A stretch of 23,097 nucleotides of DNA from Chara braunii (taxonomy: Eukaryota; Streptophyta; Charophyceae; Charales; Characeae): the NCBI GenBank assembly GCA_003427395.1, contig BFEA01000275.1:510788-533884 (forward strand), given 5' to 3'. Positions 10,301 through 18,715 of the stretch are shown in pieces. The position numbers and the translations under genes are program-made. Position 1 is the first letter of the stretch. The number at the start of each line of letters is the position of its first letter. The notes below the pieces were generated by a model. It had not been told where the DNA came from. It did not search any database and saw only the letters and a list, made by a program, of their open reading frames with translations.

Positions 10301-13300
10301 TATTCACAAGCCCTCCTGTCAGGAAATCCCGCAAATTCTCTCCAAACTGTGATGGGGATTCATCATAACCACCCATTGCATTTGGAAGTCCTGCATTCGG
10401 ATAGCAAATGACGTTTGTGTCTGCAATCTGGCTCACGCAAGCAAAGCAAATGCCACCACACAGACAGATTTCAGACATCCCTTCACAAACAGTGGGTTAG
10501 CTGCCAATGATCTGCTCATAGAACGATTTGCTTGCTTTGCAACTTCGATATTCCTGCATGGTTACTTCCTGATCCGAGAAGTCCGTAGCTCGGCAAAGAT
10601 CATGCCAAACGTTACACATCCAAAAGAAGCTGATAAAGAAAAGGTTCAGAAATCAGCAGCCCAATGTGACTACTTGCTGTGAGCTCCAGCTACGTGATGT
10701 TCAAGTTGGAGAGAGGAGCACAAGCAAATTGGAGAAAATAAAGTAGCAGTTTCCATAAAACACAGGGAGAAGAACTACAAAGAAAGACGAACAAGTGGCG
10801 ACAAAATCACAGCAGGCTCTATTTACCATGGCCCATAGCCAAGGCTATTTGCCCCTTTTTGGTCGTTCGGCCCGTGGGACTAGGCCGTTGGCCTGAGATC
10901 TCACGCAGGCCATCTATTCAGTCCACTCCGGTCCATGGCTGCGGTCGCTCAGAAATCAGCACAGTGACTACAAGCAAATTGGAAGTTGCCCCTTCTTGTT
11001 CGGCCTGTGGGACTAGGCCGTTGGCGTGAGACCTCACAGGCCGTCTATTCAGTCCAGTCCAGTCCGGTACTGCGGTCAGTACCAGCCCAGTCAGCCCGCT
11101 GGGGTATACCCAGCTGCAGTCTGTATCCTGTTTCATTCTGCACTGTACGTGTTTGGAGAACGGTGCAGTGGGCGAGTGAGTCAATGGTGATGTTATGTCC
11201 ATCATCCATCTCCATCTCCACCTCCTCTTCCTCCTCCTCAATCTCCACAGCGCAGGATCTTCCACCCAGGCAGTTCTCATTACAAAAATACAGGAAGGCT
11301 ACACAGAAAGACGAACCAGAACCAGAGAGGCATTTGCAGACAAAACAGGACCAGAGGCATTCGCAGAGAAAACAATACCAGAGGCATACGCTGTGAGAAC
11401 AATCACACTCTTGCCACCCACCCAACGTTTATTCAGCGGCAGAAATTAACAGAGGATATACCCTTCTAGGGCTGCAAAGTGTGGCAAGCACACAGCAGTC
11501 CTGCAAAGATGAGGAACCTTGGGAACCGACTGGCCTAGCTGAATCGGTACATCCCCCCTGAACGGGTTATGCAATACAGACCCCGAGTTCGAGCTCCACT
11601 GGACGCAAAGGACGATTCTGAATTACCTTGGGCCGGTTAGTCCTTGAGATGATGATATCTCAAGGCCATAGAAACTTTCGCTAGACCATTTTGACAGGTT
11701 TATTTGTTTGTTTTTTTCGAAAAAAAAGAGAAAAAGAGACTGCACAGAGTGCACCAGGATCAGAAGCTCCCACACCGTCATGCCACTCACCTTGCTCAGG
11801 GTGTCAACATAGCCACGCATGTCCCGTGCGCCGAGTGCACAGTTCAACCCCACAGCCAACGGCCTTGCATGGCATATGCTGATCCAGAATGCCTCGCCTG
11901 TCTGGCCTGAAAGCGTACGACCGCTGTTATCGACAATTGTGCCACTGATGAAGATAGGTATTTCGAACCCAACCTCGTCAAAATATTCCTGAATCGCATA
12001 GCAGCACGCCTTCGCATTTAACGTGTCAAAAATAGTTTCTACCAAAAGAACATCCACCCCAGCCTCTACAAGCGCCTTCACTTGAAACTTGTACGCAGCT
12101 GCAACCTCATCGAACGTGCACGCACGGAAAGCCGGGTTCTCGACGCTTGGCGACACCGACAAGGTCCTGTTGGTGGGCCCAATCGCACCTGCAACAAACC
12201 TTGGCCTTGTTGGTTCCATTTGAGTGACTGCATCTGCAGCACGCATGGCCACTTTTGTAGCTTCAACGTTAATCAAACGCACCTCCTCTTCAGCCTGCAG
12301 CTCATAGTCCGCCTGTGAAATCCACGTACCGCTGAACGTATTCGTTTCAACAATATCTGCTCCTTTCATCAGGTACTCCTTGTGGATGTCTTCTATCAGA
12401 TCTGGGCGGGTAATGACCAAGAGGTCGTTGTTTCCCTTCAGATCATGGGTATGGTTCACGTACCGGGTACCGCGGAAGTCCTCCTCCTCGAGTCTATGTC
12501 GCTGAATCATTGTCCCCATCGCCCCGTCAATCATAAGGATGCGCTGCTCAAACATGCGGCTCAACACGTCAAACATGTTCCTCTCCACAACCACGGTGTT
12601 GTTGCCAGTCGCAGCTGATACTGGTGCATCCGGATCAACCTTCCTCTCTCCATCCACAATAAAACTGCAAGAGAAAACAATGCGGAACAGTCGGATAGAC
12701 TAGTTCAGACCAAAATCGTCCACTGCCTGCTAGGTTTGCAATCATGGCATGCATCCAATCACGCAGGTAGCATGCATCCAATCAGGCAGGTCCAGCTTTG
12801 AACGTTCACTCAGCTCCATCTCGGGAAAGACAAGGCATTAAATTAAACCCATGCATGAGATGAACTGAAACAACGCTCATGACAATATAAAGACAACGAC
12901 AATAAAGACATCATCAAAACGCATATACATACACAACTGCAGGAGTAGGAAAGGAGGAGGAGGAAGAAGAAGAAAGAAAACAATTGCGGTGGTGGTTGTG
13001 TATGCAGAGGTGGTGACATTGTCATAACAATGGTGTGATGACGGCGCCATCATAATTTAACGATGACAACAGCGTCCTTCGTGGTCACAGTAATGAGGCT
13101 AACAATGAATGACGACGAGGACAAAGATGGTGTCCACCTTCTCACAAGTTCAGTGCGGAGGAGATTTCCCACCATCCATTCGCTCCTCTCCTACCTTCTT
13201 CACCCGGATAGAACGCCCGGTCATCATGGCTGCACCTGGACTGAAAGTTGGCCCAAATCGGCTATAACGGCCGGGCCTTATATTCCAGTGACGACGGTAG

Positions 13301-14351
13301 AGGTAGTCATCACGTGAATGATTGATGAGCACGATCAAACCAGCCACAAGAGAGGTGGGTAACCATCATGGCAATGGTGAGGATGAGGACAATTAGGACG
13401 ACAATGATGACCGTCATCATGATGGCGCTGCCAATGTACACAGCGATGACGACACAACATGACAGTGATGAGGACAACGCTGATGACCACGACGAAGGCC
13501 ACCATGCAAAAAAAAAAAAAAAAATGATAACAAGAAGGTGCTGATAAACCATAAACAACAATAAAACGACGGAGATGATACTGACGATTACGACAGTGAT
13601 TGCCAGCATATACTATCGATCCTGGGATGTAAAATCCAATACACACAAAAAAAAAACACCACTTGCATCTCTGCACATACAATCGAGCTCCCAGAACGTG
13701 TCTTTTTTTCTGTTAGAAAAAGGAACTGTGGCCTTAATTAGCAAGAAAGAAAAGACTTCCCACCGAGCACAGAGTTGTCGAAGTATTGGATTTTTTTTAT
13801 TGGATTTTTTTTTCCGGACCAGTCCATCAGAATCACAATAACCACTCCAAGCTCATCGAACTGCTTCCGGTTCTTTTGCTCAATTTGGAAAGGTGTCAAA
13901 GTGCTTCTGGATCTAGTGGCTAGCACTTGTCTTCCATTATATATAAACAACAGAAACGGCAACAAGACAAATTAAAAAAAGAACCAACACGATATGATCC
14001 CATTCTCTAAGTTCAGTGCATAGCTGTGAGCAACATCTCAGACCGGGGAACATCATTCTTACAGAAATAAATCCACCAACACAACACAACACATCTTAAA
14101 GAAGGCGCACAATAGACCGTCTAAATGGCGCAACAGGTGAGACCAAAGCCAACCAGTAAGAATAACAAAGAGGCAGCATATGGCAACCAACCTGTATTCG
14201 ATAGGTCCCTGAGGGCAAGCATAATCCACATAGAACACCCCTGGCTCCACCAACGACGGCTTGAGTGGCACAGGCTCTCCTGCGGAAAAGCTGCCCACCA
14301 CCTCCACCTTTGATCCTCCATGCTTCCACTTGAATTGAGCCACTCCCCATC
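4869..14351 (-). CDS. METH: Cobalamin-dependent methionine synthase with N-terminal CBM48 domain (fusion gene)
   Basis: The enzyme (EC 2.1.1.13) transfers the methyl group of 5-methyltetrahydrofolate to homocysteine through cob(I)alamin, making methionine and tetrahydrofolate. The coding segments on the minus strand are 14351-14192, 12664-11791, 10427-10245, 8208-7903 and 7337-4869. All introns are GT-AG. The METH part alone, from the first internal ATG at 12576, is 1247 residues; E. coli MetH has 1227 and human MTR about 1265. In order it has the homocysteine domain (about 292-604; Zn ligands Cys527, Cys590, Cys591), the folate domain (about 636-880), the helical cobalamin cap (about 931-1035), the B12 Rossmann domain (Asp1050, His1052, Ser1103) and the AdoMet/reactivation domain (about 1191-1528; Asp1242, Arg1436, Tyr1441). 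A CBM48 domain precedes these at about 200-280, and the last part of it is read in the same exon as the homocysteine domain. METH identity is certain. The fusion is strongly supported, and the most distal 5' end is less sure. Confidence 0.95.
7338..7902 (-). other. METH intron with a 31-bp tandem duplication
   Basis: This is a 565-bp phase-0 GT-AG intron between the two folate-domain exons. Just inside its 5' end (7829-7890) a 31-bp unit containing AAAAACCAATCAGAAAGG occurs twice in tandem with three mismatches. I see nothing else in it. Confidence 0.9.
7903..8208 (-). CDS. METH: METH exon: linker and start of folate-binding domain
   Basis: The exon has 102 codons, with acceptor TTTGTCCAG (8209) and donor GTGAGC (7902), phase 0 at both ends. 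It encodes the inter-domain linker (Leu-x-x-Ser-Gly-Leu-Glu-Pro equivalent) and the beginning of the pterin-binding TIM barrel: Asn-Leu-Gly-Glu-Arg at residues 639-643, then Val-Ile-Asp-Ile-Asn-Met-Asp-Glu-Gly. These are hallmark strands for 5-methyltetrahydrofolate binding in MetH. Confidence 0.96.
9750..9882 (+). repeat. 64-bp tandem duplication plus a short third start
   Basis: Units at 9750-9813 and 9814-9877 both read GCATGAAAAGCCACGGAGGG at their start and are nearly identical through ACGAGCGC. A third unit begins at 9878 (GCATGA) and then diverges. It lies in the 2.0-kb METH intron. Confidence 0.92.
10144..10166 (+). repeat. Poly-G tract (23 bases)
   Basis: A 23-base G run on the plus strand is a C run in the METH transcript, 78 bases inside the intron from the donor at 10244. 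Its length in the assembly may be inexact. Confidence 0.95.
10245..10427 (-). CDS. METH: METH exon: end of homocysteine domain with zinc cysteine pair
   Basis: This 61-codon exon lies between the acceptor GAGCCAG (10428) and the donor GTAAGG (10244), phase 0 at both ends. It carries Pro-Asn-Ala-Gly-Leu-Pro-Asn and the Gly-Gly-Cys-Cys-Gly-Thr-Thr-Pro motif. The cysteines (590 and 591) complete the zinc site with Cys527. Their spacing of 63 residues equals that of Cys247 and Cys310 in E. coli MetH. Confidence 0.96.
10850..11077 (+). repeat. Imperfect direct duplication of about 95 bp
   Basis: Copy 1 (10850-10946) and copy 2 (10987-11077) share GTGGGACTAGGCCGTTGGC, then a GAGAYCTCAC block, GTCTATTCAGTCC and CTGCGGTC. 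The 14-base sequence ACAAGCAAATTGGA occurs both upstream (about 10721) and between the copies (about 10970), so the duplicated block may originally have been longer. Confidence 0.8.
11321..11403 (+). repeat. 27-29-bp minisatellite, three copies
   Basis: Units start ACCAGAG at 11321, 11350 and 11377. Units 2 and 3 are exactly 27 bp, and unit 1 has a 2-bp insertion. The 27-bp period keeps a frame open by chance, but no coding role is indicated. Confidence 0.88.
11521..11610 (+). mobile_element. tRNA-derived SINE-like fragment (A box and B box)
   Basis: TGGCCTAGCTGAATCGG (11531-11547) fits an RNA polymerase III A box. AGTTCGAGCTC (11586-11597) fits a B box, about 40 bases downstream, the spacing of tRNA promoters. 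The sequence between them does not fold into a proper anticodon arm, so it is not a functional tRNA. A tRNA-derived SINE head is the likeliest reading, but the body, tail and target-site duplications were not identified. Confidence 0.4.
11791..12664 (-). CDS. METH: METH exon: CBM48 tail plus homocysteine-binding domain
   Basis: The exon starts after a strong acceptor (TTTTCTCTTGCAG at 12665) and ends at AAG then GTGAGT (donor 11790). It has no ATG before codon 31: the open frame first reads Phe-Ile-Val-Asp-Gly-Glu and then Asp-Pro-x-Ala-Pro-Val and Asn-Asn-x-Val-Val-Val. This is the normal end of a CBM48 domain. After a linker of about a dozen residues comes the start of the homocysteine-binding barrel ([10 protein letters not shown]). 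The exon continues to the first zinc ligand, Cys527, in Gly-Leu-Asn-Cys-Ala-Leu-Gly. The first in-frame ATG (12576, Met282) would give a bacterial-length METH if used alone. Confidence 0.95.
12665..14191 (-). other. Intron inside the CBM48 domain of the METH fusion
   Basis: This 1527-bp GT-AG intron splits the codon for Ser252 (two bases before, one after). It contains a 23-bp tandem duplication (12747-12791), a GGA/AGA-rich stretch near 12950-12980, a GAT/GAC-rich stretch near 13350-13500 and an A run at 13507-13523. No further exon is evident. Confidence 0.75.
12747..12791 (+). repeat. 23-bp tandem duplication
   Basis: Two adjacent units start at 12747 and 12770. Both read GCATGCATCCAATCA followed by SGCAGGT, with one substitution. 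The array lies 80-130 bases upstream of the acceptor at 12665 in transcript direction. Confidence 0.88.
14192..14351 (-). CDS. METH: CBM48 (AMPK-beta-type glycogen-binding) exon of the METH fusion
   Basis: This 160-bp exon is bounded by an acceptor (ACTTTTCCAG at 14352) and a donor (CAG then GTTGGT at 14191). It encodes 52 whole codons plus two split ones. The translation has the CBM48 strand pattern: Phe-Lys-Trp-Lys-His-Gly-Gly, then Val-Glu-Val-Val-Gly-Ser-Phe, Val-Pro-Leu, Gly-Val-Phe-Tyr-Val, and Pro-x-Gly-Pro-Ile-Glu-Tyr. It stops exactly where the family continues with x-Phe-x-Val-Asp-Gly. Those residues are supplied by the next exon (12664), using AG|T to make Ser252. The domain normally binds glycogen or starch in AMPK-beta/SnRK1 subunits and in starch-related plastid proteins. 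Here the aromatic residue expected after Gly-Ser-Phe is missing (Gly223), so sugar binding is doubtful. Confidence 0.85.
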
Positions 14352-14373
14352 CTGGAAAAGTCGACCGAGTCGA

Positions 14374-14531
14374 TCAAAAGACATCGACGTGTCATACCTC
14401 CACAACTACCACATACTTTGACAAGCAAATTAAGAAGGGGAAAAAATCGAATTCAAAAGACATCGACGTGTCATGGCTCCACAACTACCACACACTTTGA
14501 CGAGCAAATTGAGAAGGGGGAAAAAATTCAA
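14374..14531 (+). repeat. 79-bp tandem duplication next to the CBM48 exon
   Basis: Copy 1 (14374-14452) and copy 2 (14453-14531) share TCAAAAGACATCGACGTGTC, then CTCCACAACTACCACA and AGCAAATT, with few mismatches. In transcript direction the array lies 23-180 bases before the CBM48 exon acceptor, so it duplicates possible branch-point sequence. Confidence 0.92.
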
Positions 14532-15479
14532 AAACTCGAATTAAACAGCCAAAAGGACAAGACGAGTCTCAGAAAGAACCCCCAAGACCTGAAGTCAGGT
14601 TAGATGTGATCAAAACAATTAAACGTTCCCCCCCCCTCCTTTATACCTCCACCTTCCCGCTCTATCAGATGGAAATTTCAACATAGCGTCACCGTCCAAA
14701 CGTACCGACATACCCTTCTTAATAATAAGCACCCCCTTGACTAACCCCTGGCGGACAAGGGTGCTCCTCTTCAGTTTTTTTTTTTTTTTTTAAGGTTAAT
14801 TTTCAACAATTCATCAGAGCTGGAACGATTACCAACCGGTTTGCCAGCATCATCAGCTTGTTACAGTACCCTTTTAAAATGACTGTATCGGACCAAAAAA
14901 TAGACTCTGTACATTCGTTCATGCATGATCAGGGTGCTTTGTGTCAGGGCAAGACAAAAGACAGTCACACTGGTCGATGAACAGGCTGGCCACCAGCTTA
15001 CCAATGCTGGACAACAATTCAAGTCCAAAGAAGCCAAATCAGGGTCACCCCTTGCAATCACAAGGGGTCAATCGCCAAATCAGAAGCCAGACCACATCAG
15101 GGCGGCTCCTCAAGAAATGGAGTTGTAGTCGTAATGGCTTAACAAATGACGTGTCCTGGTGGTGAACCAGTGCACCACAATGACAGTCTCTTTCTCTCTC
15201 TTTGCCGCTTTTTTTTCGATTGAAATGACACAGTCCACAGAACCGTAGTAAAGCAATTATATACCTTACAGAAGAGACCATTCATTCCCCCTGCAACAAA
15301 CGACGACCACAAACAAAAGTGTACCTTCCTTCTCGTTCTCTCCTTGCCCAGATGCAAGAACGCCAAGCATAAAGAAACGAAATGCAAAACAACAGAGCCG
15401 TGTGTTCAATCAAGTACAATACTTACGGTCCGATTTCGGGCAGGGTCTTCGAGATGGAGGGCGAAACTCTGCAAGAAAA

Positions 15480-15545
15480 CACACACACACAACACACACA
15501 CACAAACACACACACACAAACACACACACACACACACACACACAT
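15480..15545. repeat. (CA)n microsatellite with AA interruptions
   Basis: A CA-dinucleotide run is interrupted several times by an extra A, and one CATA step lies at its end. Simple repeat only. Confidence 0.95.
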
Positions 15546-16080
15546 ACACAACCCATCGGTCAGCCAACACGTGGAAATTGCAATCCCACGCCATTTCTCA
15601 TTGCATACAGAAAATCAGATTAGCACTCCCCCGCACACTACGTTCCAATCAAATTGCCTCATGCCAATCACTTCGCGGCGATCTTATTAATAAGCTGGCC
15701 AAGGGAACCATGAAGCAGAGACAATGACGACCCCCCCACCAAGGTACAAAACCCCCAGAACCCTCTTGCAAATCGGCCACTCTCAATGCCAGACCTGTGT
15801 GCTGAGCAAGGAACCGACCTTGGAGACTCAGTTGATTCGGAAAACCGCTTCAACATTTCCCCTTCACAATCGCTTGTAGCCTGAGATCAGGCAGAGCAGC
15901 AGGTTAGTAGATATGTTGCCCAGCTGTCGGTAGAGTCCAAAGAGTTCACGGAGCCTAGTCAGAAAAATTACAAATAATAAAAAGGAGCTCGTCTTTCCCT
16001 TCCACCCCCACGGTTGGGGGGGGGGGTAAGAAACTGGGCGGCAACGTTTCAGGATTCGCTCCGCGGTAGGAAAGGCATAA

Positions 16081-16180
16081 CGATCTGGGCGCTGTCTTGA
16101 CGAGAGACTCGATGATGCCTCCAATTACGATCGGGGCGCTGTCTCGGAGAGAGACTCGGTGATGATGCCTTCTCTAATTA
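16081..16180 (+). repeat. 47-bp tandem duplication
   Basis: Units start at 16081 and 16128 with CGATCKGGGCGCTGTCT. Both contain GAGAGACTCG and GATGATGCCT and end in AATTA. The second copy has a small insertion. Confidence 0.88.
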
Positions 16181-16216
16181 ACGACGATATTTGTTATCAT
16201 TTCTAGCGTGGCCCTA

Positions 16217-16318
16217 GAAAAGTAGGGGTGGATGCAATTTCTCCTGATTTATGCCCTACCATGCCGTACACACCAGCAGATCATCCACCCCGACTTTTCG
16301 AGGCCACCCCTACTTTTC
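16217..16318. repeat. 15-bp perfect inverted repeat with a decayed third arm
   Basis: GAAAAGTAGGGGTGG at 16217-16231 is the exact reverse complement of 16304-16318. A near-copy of the right arm (CCACCCCGACTTTTC) lies at 16285-16299. The span is about 100 bp, like a small MITE or hairpin, but no target-site duplication was recognised. Confidence 0.75.
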
Positions 16319-16659
16319 GTGCCTCAGCCTTGCAGGAAATGAACTCGTCCCCACCCGAATATTTTTGGGCCTCAGGGAAGGCCCCGCCCCGTAGGGCACT
16401 GAGGGGGAGGAAGCCGGTGGACCCAGCCGAAAGGGGCAAAATAAAGTGTTGGCTTTCCTCGTCTACAATACCGATAAAAAGAGCAATGCAGGTAGCTCGA
16501 CAAAAAGAACAATGCAGCTACATAGCTCTACCAACGAATCTTTTCATCAACTGTATCATACCTATAGGATAACCCACCAAACAGAAAAGCATTTCCTACC
16601 AAGACTACGGTAGTGATTTGGACAGTGCAAAAAAAAAAAAAAAAACATTTCTTAACCAC

Positions 16660-16824
16660 CATTTCTGACCACAACGAACCAAAGCTATTTTCTTCTCTCA
16701 ATTTCACCTCACACTACCTACCTACCTACCTACCACTACCCCTAATTGTAGTCATATTACGGGGAACCACGTAGCGGGCTGAACCGTGTTCACAATGAAC
16801 CACATTTCTGACCACAATGAACCA
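16660..16824 (+). repeat. 22-bp direct repeats and a CTAC microsatellite
   Basis: CATTTCTGACCACAAYGAAC followed by CA occurs at 16660-16681 and again at 16803-16824 with one mismatch. A short run of CTAC units lies between them at about 16716-16733. Confidence 0.85.
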
Positions 16825-18016
16825 CTACCAAGAACTACACAACATAATCTCTCACATAACCAATCAATAGCCAGCAACATGTGGTTCAGTTCTTTCGTCT
16901 GTGTGTGTGTGTACAACGCCTATCAGATTGTCCGTTTAAAGAAATTTAAACATAAAAATAAGATGCTGAGATCAGTGACCCAAGGCCCCTCCGGGACGTC
17001 CTCGTGTTGGCCGAGTCGCAAACCGACCCCTGCGTTGAAGAGGTCATCAAGGTCATGACTGAAATGGTGGCCGGTCTCCACACCATACGATGGATGACCC
17101 AGTACTTAAGTTGCTTCAGGCCATACCACTACCACCCCCCTACGAAGAGAAAATATATACCGCAATTCAGTAGACAGACTACAATAGATACTCCAACGTT
17201 AAAGAACGCCAGCTGCATCAGCACAATAATTCCCGAGGCGATAACAAAACAAAAGCAATACCCAACAGAGCCAATACCTCCTGTTGCGTCCTGAAGCAAC
17301 AGACGCCAGATGCTGCCCTTGTATCCGCAACATCTGCACACTGCCAAGCCATGGCAACTCAACGAACCCTGCTAACCGATGCAAACGACAAAACGACCGT
17401 ACAGGGCTTTGTACCAATAGAGAGAAGGGCAGATGGCGTTCTCAAAATGCTGCACAGTAGGGAGAGGGGAGAAGGAGAGAGAAATCGGCAGCGATTGGGA
17501 AACAGTCGAGGGGTTCCAACCCGCCAAGGTAAAAAAGGGCAAGAGCAGAAAAAGGAAAGAGGAGCCGGCAGCATTTCCTAAAATAGTAAAAGCATTACCG
17601 TACAGGAGAATCTTCTATAGACAAATACAAGACAGGACAGCGTTTGTTAGTACGTCTGCTCTGTGCGATACATTGCTTGTTAAAGATGACATCCATCGCA
17701 GCTGCAAAATTTCTGAAAGCCTACTTTATTCCTCAAAAGACGTGTTTAGAAAACGTATTAAGGCCCTGTTTTGTTATAAAAAACAAAAAAAAAGTATTAA
17801 GGCATTAAAGGACTGCTCACTACGTACAGGATCTCCCTCCAAAGACGTACAGCTGAATTTGTTTCCCCTTTGCATGGTGATCTGGAAGCCTCATTCATTC
17901 ACGTCACATTTTCTTCGTATCCAGCCAAGCTATCGTCCAAAGCAAGTTAACCGGGACGTATTGTGGAGGACCCCGGCCTCCGAATGAGTATTGAGTACTT
18001 TGATGTTGAATTCTGA

Positions 18017-18048
18017 GGGGGGGGGAAAAAAAAAAAAAAAAAAAAAAA
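18017..18048 (+). repeat. G9A23 homopolymer junction
   Basis: Nine Gs pass directly into 23 As, forming a homopurine tract. The lengths may be assembly-dependent. No poly-A-tailed element could be delimited around it. Confidence 0.9.
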
Positions 18049-18475
18049 GCAAGTTCACATCACGCTTCCGAAAACCAAAACTCACTCCATCGCGGCGGCA
18101 ATCTGCTAAGATCGGGGACTTCTCTGACTACGGCCAGGTGAGAAAAGGGAGGGACTCCTTTGACTACACGGTTAGGCTAACAGAGGAGGCAGACAGCACT
18201 CCTTCGACTATGATTAGGCCAATAGAGGCAGACAGGACACCTTTGACTATGGTTAAGACTAATATAGGCAGCTCATGACCTCTGATTCACACAAAGAAGA
18301 AGATACCAACCACATCCCCAGATTGGGATGCTCTTGATGCCCATCACTTTGTCGTAAACACGATCAGAATTTGCATTACAAGGTCACTCTCCGTGCCTAT
18401 TCCGGAGCAAACGGCAGTTTCGACGGGCAATGACTCACAACCCATCTCCATCACGGCTGTGCTCAATACCGACCC

Positions 18476-18588
18476 ACGGGCATTTTCCATCACTAGTTCA
18501 AACAACGGGCATTTTCCATCACCAATTCAAACACGGTCATTTTCCATCACTAATTCAAACACGGGCATTTTCCATCACTAATTCAAAT
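18476..18588 (+). repeat. 28-bp minisatellite, four copies
   Basis: Units start at 18476, 18505, 18533 and 18561 with ACGGKCATTTTCCATCAC followed by YARTTCAAA. The first unit has one extra base. Confidence 0.93.
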
Positions 18589-18715
18589 CGCGGAGGTCGT
18601 CTAGACGGACGCGCCTAAATCACCTCGGACTTGGAAGAAAACGGAAAAACCGAAAACCCGAAACCGTTGATTGGCACGTGAGAGTTCACGCACTCGAGTA
18701 AATTACGTAAACTGA

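Larger units (their letters stand above)
10428..11790 (-). other. METH intron, 1.36 kb, with repeats and a SINE-like fragment
   Basis: Phase-0 GT-AG intron within the homocysteine domain. It contains an imperfect direct duplication (10850-11077), a 27-bp minisatellite (11321-11403) and a tRNA-like A/B box pair (11521-11610). No coding exon is visible. Confidence 0.9.

Noticed and set aside
11521-11610. A functional tRNA gene
   Set aside because: A and B boxes are present, but acceptor and anticodon stems do not pair properly.
11623-11790. Extension of the homocysteine-domain frame past 11791
   Set aside because: A consensus donor (AAG then GTGAGT) lies at 11790. The extension loses MetH similarity, while the exon at 10427 resumes it exactly.
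12655-12657. GTG at 12657 as the METH start codon
   Set aside because: It is a valine codon within the Phe-Ile-Val-Asp-Gly strand of CBM48, shortly after a strong splice acceptor. Eukaryotic initiation at GTG is unlikely.
13060-13680. Valine/isoleucine-rich minus-strand frames resembling membrane proteins
   Set aside because: They come from GAT/GAC-rich simple sequence inside the CBM48 intron, and no conserved pattern or splice sites support an exon.
15670-15856. Minus-strand ATG frame with a Ser/Arg-rich start, as a possible transit-peptide first exon for METH
   Set aside because: No good donor in the required phase was found. The sequence lacks other support, and the exon at 21280-21874 fits better.
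17433-17987. A 184-codon plus-strand frame
   Set aside because: The composition is lysine- and serine-rich without domain pattern, it contains homopolymer-derived Lys runs, and no splice or promoter context supports it.
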